Of a DNA stretch of 64,000 nucleotides, positions 59,240 through 64,000 are shown in pieces (within the stretch, counting starts at the first letter, position 1; the number at the start of each line of letters is the position of its first letter). The translations under genes were made by a program, and so were the position numbers. Where the stretch lies: contig CALYAW010000008.1 of the NCBI GenBank assembly GCA_944393685.1, forward strand, positions 1 to 64,000, written 5' to 3'. The notes under the pieces were generated by a model. That model was not told the origin of the DNA and made no database searches. It was given only the letters and a program-made list of their open reading frames with translations. The stretch is from an uncultured Alphaproteobacteria bacterium. GTDB taxonomy: Bacteria; Pseudomonadota; Alphaproteobacteria; RF32; CAG-239.

Positions 59240-60523
59240 CTAAGCCACCTCTTTTTTGCCGGTTACACATTCAAAGATTAAGGATTTTTTATATTCTTCC
59301 AATTTGCTAATAGTTTCTTCTTTTTGTTTAATTGCTTCATCTATTTGGTTGCATTTTTTATCTAAATACTCAGCAATTTCTTTCTGCTCAGAAAGAGGAG
59401 GAAAAGTATAAGGGATATTTTTAAAGTCATCGTATCCTAAATCCCATTGTCCTATCCGAATTCCTTCCGACAATCTACGATATTCCGGTATATAGGCTTT
59501 ATTTCTAAGTAAATAATGTATATAACGAGAAAAAACTTTTATTGTAAATTCACATACATAATAAGCTGGACTAACGATACCTTGATAATTTGATACAGCT
59601 ATTGAGCCTTGCCATGTTTTCATTTTATTGATAACGACGTCATTTTCTTCAACAAATTTATAATTTTCGGTATTCTCTGATGTTACGTTGAAATTATCTT
59701 CACGAGATGATTTGATGACCACCCCTAAATCTCTGTATAATGAAAGAACCTCTTCGTTTGGCTTGTTTTTAATGCCTTTTTGACGCAGAAAATGTTTTGC
59801 TTTTCTGATGTTCCAATGTTCGGGGATTGAGCCAATCCATTCAATTCCACTATCTTTCAATTTTACATTTGGGTTCAGACCTTTGGTTACGGTTTCTGTA
59901 ATCAAAGATTGTTTATATTCTTTGAGCTTTTCTATGATTTGCTTCTGATTATCTATAGCAGTATCAATCTTCTCACATCTTTTATCCAAATAATCCGCTA
60001 TTTTTTTCTGCTCAGAAAGAGGAGGTATGGGAATAAATATATTCTTGATTTGTTTTGTTGAAACTCCTCCTATTAAGCCACTCATACTCAAAAAGAAATC
60101 AGTCAAAAACGAACTACTTTGCAAAGAATAATACATATATTTAGATAAACACTTTCTTAATGACTTGAAACAACATAATTTATTAACAAAACAAACATCT
60201 CTCTCAGTAAAACCAATTTTTTTTCCAGCACTTCCACCTTCTATACATAACAAAGATGAATTTTTAGGAGCTATTTTAAAATTTTTATCCATACAAGAAA
60301 TAAACATTCCTGTATCATATGTAATGCTATTTGTACTTACATCAATGTCTTTTGTAGAAATATAAGGAACAGAATTATCTTGATATTGATAATTATCTTT
60401 TTCATTATCACTAATGCTATTCCCTGTGTATATTAGGCTATTATATTTTATTTTTGTTAATATCCAATTTTCAGGAATTTGACCAATCCATTCAATCCCG
60501 CTATCTTTCATCGCCCTAGTCAT
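59240..60523 (-). CDS. hsdS: Type I restriction enzyme, specificity subunit
   Basis: This 427-residue subunit has two target-recognition domains. Each begins with KDSGIEWIG-x-IPE-x-W (about residues 6 and 225) and each is followed by a conserved coiled-coil repeat (PPLSEQKKIADYLDKRCEKI and PPLSEQKEIAEYLDKKCNQI). It determines the bipartite DNA sequence recognised by the HsdM/HsdR complex. It starts at an ATG with GGAG, directly after the SIR2-like gene. Confidence 0.95.
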   Translation of the reverse strand: MTRAMKDSGIEWIGQIPENWILTKIKYNSLIYTGNSISDNEKDNYQYQDNSVPYISTKDIDVSTNSITYDTGMFISCMDKNFKIAPKNSSLLCIEGGSAGKKIGFTERDVCFVNKLCCFKSLRKCLSKYMYYSLQSSSFLTDFFLSMSGLIGGVSTKQIKNIFIPIPPLSEQKKIADYLDKRCEKIDTAIDNQKQIIEKLKEYKQSLITETVTKGLNPNVKLKDSGIEWIGSIPEHWNIRKAKHFLRQKGIKNKPNEEVLSLYRDLGVVIKSSREDNFNVTSENTENYKFVEENDVVINKMKTWQGSIAVSNYQGIVSPAYYVCEFTIKVFSRYIHYLLRNKAYIPEYRRLSEGIRIGQWDLGYDDFKNIPYTFPPLSEQKEIAEYLDKKCNQIDEAIKQKEETISKLEEYKKSLIFECVTGKKEVA

Positions 60524-61519
60524 TTATAATTCTCCAATTTTTGAAGAAAGAACTTTTTCCATAATAAATCGCTCTGTAACCTTATAATCTTTTTTATCCT
60601 TTCCTGTGTATTCATAACTTACATTATCATTATCTTCTCCAAAAACTTTATCATAATTTTTACGAAGTTCCATCTCTGTACCAGGATTTACAATAAAGAT
60701 TTTGGCATTACTTTCACGAAGTGCTGACTGAAACAAGAACCTTACCGATGTATCTGTTACAGGAAAAGAAAAACCTATTATATAAATTTCTTCAGCATTT
60801 TTTAACAGCTGTTCAGCTTCTTGCCATAGAAACCTTATGGCAACATGGTTATAAAAAGCATTTTTATCCATTACCGGTGGAATAATATATGGCTTCAATC
60901 CTGCTTTTGAAACCTCGTTTTCGTTCCCCGTTGAATAGTATATAGTATCACCGGCTGATATTCCTGCCCAAAACCAATTTGCTGATCCATGCAATTTCAA
61001 TATTGCAGGTGCATCTTCTATTTTATTTCTTCCCCACAGAGGCCCTTCTCTACTAGCAACAGAAAGCATCGGATATTTATAGAAATCCTCATATTTTGAG
61101 CCTTCAATTTTATCTTTTAGCAAATTCTCCAACAAAAGATCATAATTTAGAGTAATAAAATCATATTCTGTTCTATGCTCTGCTATATGCTTAGAAAAAC
61201 ATTCAAATTCTTCTGATATTGCCACAGTCTGTGAGCTTAGCTTTATAAACTTGTCTGATATAATTTTGCTTATTGCTGCATATAATGCTTGATTTGCATA
61301 TTTAGTTGTATCTGACTTCCATGGAAAATCGGTGGAAAGATATGTTAATAAAGCTTCAACATCCTTTTTAATTTCTGGTGCTATTTCTTCATAGTGCTTT
61401 GCTACAGACCCTTTTTCTAATTGCAAATTAACATTTTCTGTTAAATCTTTTAGCAATGGATAATTTGGATTGATAGCCTTTGAGAAACCGGCACCTAAAA
61501 AAAACACTTTCTTACCCAT
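60524..61519 (-). CDS. SIR2-like protein embedded in the hsd operon
   Basis: This 331-residue protein has SIR2-type Rossmann motifs: VFFLGAGFSKA at the N-terminus, DFITLNYDLLLENLL, ILKLHGSANWFW and IYIIGFSFPVTDTSVRFLF. SIR2-like proteins in defence systems usually cleave NAD+ once triggered, causing abortive infection. The zinc-finger of true sirtuin deacetylases is absent. It overlaps the preceding gene by 8 bases. The start at 61519 (AGGAG) is preferred over a longer frame. Confidence 0.85.
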   Translation of the reverse strand: MGKKVFFLGAGFSKAINPNYPLLKDLTENVNLQLEKGSVAKHYEEIAPEIKKDVEALLTYLSTDFPWKSDTTKYANQALYAAISKIISDKFIKLSSQTVAISEEFECFSKHIAEHRTEYDFITLNYDLLLENLLKDKIEGSKYEDFYKYPMLSVASREGPLWGRNKIEDAPAILKLHGSANWFWAGISAGDTIYYSTGNENEVSKAGLKPYIIPPVMDKNAFYNHVAIRFLWQEAEQLLKNAEEIYIIGFSFPVTDTSVRFLFQSALRESNAKIFIVNPGTEMELRKNYDKVFGEDNDNVSYEYTGKDKKDYKVTERFIMEKVLSSKIGEL

Positions 61520-62198
61520 TGTTTTTCTCCTGTTCTGCAATGAATTGAAGAAATTCTTGTCCTAATTGCGTGGTTATAGGAGCAGATAATCGTCCCCAGT
61601 TTAAAATAACTTTATCAATATGGTTGGTTGGATATATCAGTAATTCTTCTGTTAATTCTTTAATAATTATATGCTCAATTTCTCTCTGTTCATACGTGAC
61701 ATTTTTTGCTTCTTGGGAAAATCTTTCCCCTGATATGTGATATAGTATTGCTCCATGAATATTATGTTTTTTTATAAACGAAAAATACTTTGCAGGATTA
61801 TTAAAATACATTAGTGTTTCAATATGTGCCAATGTATATCTTCTCAGCATATTCAAAAATATATGGGTTTTCATATTATCAATATTTTCATTTTTGATAG
61901 CATTGATGACAGCATTAATGTACAAACCCACTTTATCTTCTTCTATATCTTCCAATGCACCCCTTTGTGCCGTTGCTAATATATTGGCAAAATTAGACAT
62001 ATCCCTTATTTTTTGTTCCATATCTTGGTCTAATTTAGATAATCTTTTTATCGTTTCCTCTTTCCACAGCTCTATACGTTTTTGCCAATTGGAATTTACA
62101 TAATCTTCAAAAAATTTTGAAAATGCAGAAACGACTGGCATCTGGCTTAACAGAGCCAAAGCTCCCATTTTACCAATTTCTTTTACTTCCTTACTCAT
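61512..62198 (-). CDS. Helical protein of unknown function paired with SIR2
   Basis: This 228-residue, mainly helical protein has an N-terminal hydrophobic stretch (GALALLSQMPVVSAF) and a patterned core (SNFANILATAQRGALEDIEE, AVINAIKNENID, LRRYTLAHIETLMYFNNP). That resembles an uncharacterised helical family I recall near defence genes; the family is not named here because I cannot verify it. It starts 1 bp after hsdM and overlaps the SIR2 gene, so it is likely its sensor or partner. Confidence 0.6.
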   Translation of the reverse strand: MSKEVKEIGKMGALALLSQMPVVSAFSKFFEDYVNSNWQKRIELWKEETIKRLSKLDQDMEQKIRDMSNFANILATAQRGALEDIEEDKVGLYINAVINAIKNENIDNMKTHIFLNMLRRYTLAHIETLMYFNNPAKYFSFIKKHNIHGAILYHISGERFSQEAKNVTYEQREIEHIIIKELTEELLIYPTNHIDKVILNWGRLSAPITTQLGQEFLQFIAEQEKNNG

Positions 62199-62199
62199 C

Positions 62200-63909
62200 T
62201 TAAAACAATCCCTTTAAGGTTTGTTCCAAATCTTTTTGTAAAGTCATAATTTCTGATAATACCTCATCAGATGAGCGAGGTGGAACATATTTGTAAAAAT
62301 ATCTTGTAAATGGAATTTCATAGCCAATTTTAGTTTTGCTTTCATCTATCCAAGCATCCGGAGCAAAAGGAATCACTTCTCGCTGAAAATATTCATGAAT
62401 ATCTTCTGTTAAAGGCACATTTTCTGTATCTCTTAATTCAGAATCCGCTACAGGCTTACCTTTTTTCAAGATAATTTCGCCATTTTCATCCCTTTGCGGA
62501 CGTTCAACTACAATCTTTGCATAGCCAAAGTCTTCGTTATTAAAAATCTTACTGATTTCATTTTCTTTGAAATCTCCGTAAATTTGTGTGATTTTATCTA
62601 TATACTTTTGCGGAATGTCGTTTCTCTTATTTCCTAATGATTTACGGCGTTTTTCATATAGTCCATTAGCATTTATAAGTTGAACCTTGCCTTTTCTTTC
62701 TACAGGCTTTTTGTTGTTAAATACCCAAATATAGGTTGCAATGCCGGTATTATAAAACAAATCATTAGGTAGAGCTACGATAGCTTCTAACAAATCATTT
62801 TCTAATATATATTTGCGTATTTCTGATTGTCCGCTTCCGGCATCACCACTAAATAAAGGAGAACCATTTTGAATAATAGCAACTTTTGAACCTTCCGGTC
62901 TCATTTTGTGGATTGCTGTTTGCAAAAAGAGCATTTGCCCATCACTAATAGGCGGTAATCCAGCACCAAAACGCCCTGCAAAACCCAATTTTGCTTCTTT
63001 TTCCACGGCGTTTTTATCATTTTTCCATTCCCTACCAAAAGGCGGATTAGATAATATATAATCAAACTTATCATCTGCAAATTGGTCATCAGATAATGTA
63101 TTGCCGCATTTAATATTGTTTGCATCATTTCCTTTAATGAGCATATCTCCTTTACAAATAGCAAAGGTTTGGTCATTTATCTCTTGTCCATAACAAATAA
63201 GCTTTGCGTTTTTGTTTAGCCTTGAAAGATATTCTTCTGCAACAGAAAGCATTCCACCCGTTCCTACGGTTGGGTCATATAGTGTTTTTGCAACATTTCC
63301 GGTCAATATACTATTATCATTATTGAAAAGTATATTAACCATGAGTTCTATGACTTCTCTTGGGGTATAGTGTTGTCCAGCATCTTCGTTATGAGCTTCT
63401 GAAAAGCGGCGAATAATTTCTTCAAAAATATATCCCATTTCCAAGTTGCTAACTTTTGAAGGATGTAAGTCAGCATCTGGTGTATTAAACTTTTTTATAA
63501 CCATATAAAGTAAGTCATGTGAAGCTAATCTTTCAATATGGCGTTCAAATTCAAAATGCTCTAAAATATCTTTTACATTATCGGAAAAATCATTCAAATA
63601 TGAACGGAAATTTATTTCAATACTGTCAGGAGCGTCTAATAATCGTTTGAAATTAAATTTACTTGTATTGTAAAACGGATGTCCGCTTGCCTTTTTTAAA
63701 AAGATATCTTTCATCGGCAAATTGCTAACTTCAGGCAATTTTTTTAATACAGCTTCCTTGGTATCTTCCAAAATACAATCAAAACGCTTAATAACCATCA
63801 TTGGCAAAATAACTTCGCCATATTCATGAGGTTTATATGTTCCGGTCAAAACATCGGCTATTGACCAGATTAAATTTGCTTTTTGATTGATATTTCCGTT
63901 TATAGACAT
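62200..63909 (-). CDS. hsdM: Type I restriction enzyme, methyltransferase subunit
   Basis: This 569-residue N6-adenine methyltransferase has the HsdM N-terminal domain, the SAM-binding motif DPTVGTGGM (residues 212-220) and the catalytic NPPF (288-291). QHYTPREVIELM is the usual HsdM signature before the SAM motif. It protects host DNA and is needed for restriction. It is the first gene of the operon, with AGAGGAATT upstream of the ATG. Confidence 0.97.
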   Translation of the reverse strand: MSINGNINQKANLIWSIADVLTGTYKPHEYGEVILPMMVIKRFDCILEDTKEAVLKKLPEVSNLPMKDIFLKKASGHPFYNTSKFNFKRLLDAPDSIEINFRSYLNDFSDNVKDILEHFEFERHIERLASHDLLYMVIKKFNTPDADLHPSKVSNLEMGYIFEEIIRRFSEAHNEDAGQHYTPREVIELMVNILFNNDNSILTGNVAKTLYDPTVGTGGMLSVAEEYLSRLNKNAKLICYGQEINDQTFAICKGDMLIKGNDANNIKCGNTLSDDQFADDKFDYILSNPPFGREWKNDKNAVEKEAKLGFAGRFGAGLPPISDGQMLFLQTAIHKMRPEGSKVAIIQNGSPLFSGDAGSGQSEIRKYILENDLLEAIVALPNDLFYNTGIATYIWVFNNKKPVERKGKVQLINANGLYEKRRKSLGNKRNDIPQKYIDKITQIYGDFKENEISKIFNNEDFGYAKIVVERPQRDENGEIILKKGKPVADSELRDTENVPLTEDIHEYFQREVIPFAPDAWIDESKTKIGYEIPFTRYFYKYVPPRSSDEVLSEIMTLQKDLEQTLKGLF

Positions 63910-63953
63910 TCCAAATTCCTCTAGACTTTATTGGTATATTTCTAATGCCTCAA

Positions 63954-63982
63954 AGCCTAAAGTAAAAAGGTTTATTTTTCAA
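63954..63982 (-). promoter_or_regulatory. Possible promoter of the hsd operon
   Basis: On the minus strand TTGAAA (63977-63982), 17 bp, TAGGCT (63954-63959), about 45 bp before hsdM. The -10 is poor, so this is tentative. Confidence 0.35.
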
Positions 63983-64000
63983 TAAGAATATCTGTTTAAT

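Larger units (their letters stand above)
46369..64000. mobile_element. Genomic island integrated at tRNA-Gln (right end outside window)
   Basis: A tyrosine integrase lies directly behind tRNA-Gln. What follows is accessory: a reverse transcriptase, a second recombinase, ankyrin proteins, iteron-like repeats with a winged-helix gene, and a type I restriction-modification operon. Housekeeping genes stop at the tRNA. The right attachment site, a repeat of the tRNA-Gln 3' end, is not in the window, so the element is at least 17.6 kb. Confidence 0.8.

Overview
The window looks like the chromosome of an uncultured, low-GC, anaerobic, probably host-associated alphaproteobacterium. The class call rests on a clear gcrA gene (30454-30987), an alphaproteobacterial cell-cycle regulator, and on the order rpoZ / relA-spoT / acpS / lepB / rnc / era (27528 down to 21444). 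Anaerobic life is suggested by a single-chain pyruvate:ferredoxin oxidoreductase (33446-37006) together with pta and ackA, which would ferment pyruvate to acetate with ATP formation. nagA-nagB indicates use of N-acetylglucosamine, for example from mucin or peptidoglycan. Assigning it to a gut lineage is inference.

Positions 1 to about 46,290 are core genome. In order: a tRNA-Met with a duplicated 3' flank; a stress OB-fold protein; motA-motB-terC; nagA-nagB; a membrane protein; a Cys-rich protein with a tail-collar domain; rpmI-rplT-pheS-pheT (minus strand); a second Cys-rich secreted protein; lolC-lolD; pta-ackA; ndk, a DUF2066 protein and an AI-2E-type permease; a structured leader RNA ahead of a paralogue of the Cys-rich collar protein; era-rnc-lepB-acpS-DUF2062-relA and rpoZ; two secreted proteins of unknown role; gcrA; tRNA-Gly; a DMT permease; nifJ; pepA; a candidate HNH nuclease with an overlapping SUKH-like gene; tsaC/sua5; a dimeric-type glyS; a HAD hydrolase; and a beta-barrel protein. 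Many promoters read as TTGACA-like, 17 bp, TATAAT-like, and many genes end in strong intrinsic terminators.

From 46,369 to the window end lies a genomic island inserted behind an intact tRNA-Gln. It starts with a tyrosine integrase. Next come a PD-(D/E)xK-like protein, a reverse transcriptase with the active-site sequence YIDD, a 91-residue ORF just upstream of it, and two perfect 143-bp direct repeats, one inside the 3' end of that ORF and one outside any gene. A second, catalytic-domain-only tyrosine recombinase follows, then a cargo cluster (DUF1737, DUF3768, two ankyrin-type proteins). Six 17-bp palindromic iterons on a 22-bp pitch, beside an AT-rich block, precede a winged-helix gene. 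The island then carries a type I restriction-modification operon with extra genes in it: hsdM, an unknown helical protein, a SIR2-like protein, hsdS, two paralogous membrane-anchored proteins, hsdR.

The best candidates for an undescribed system are the reverse transcriptase locus with its perfect repeats (49147-51060) and the hsd operon with the embedded SIR2 module and twin membrane proteins (55398-63909). The iteron array, the HNH/SUKH pair and the structured leader at 20051-20192 are second-tier leads. All function calls were made by reading motifs and recalling families; no database search was run.
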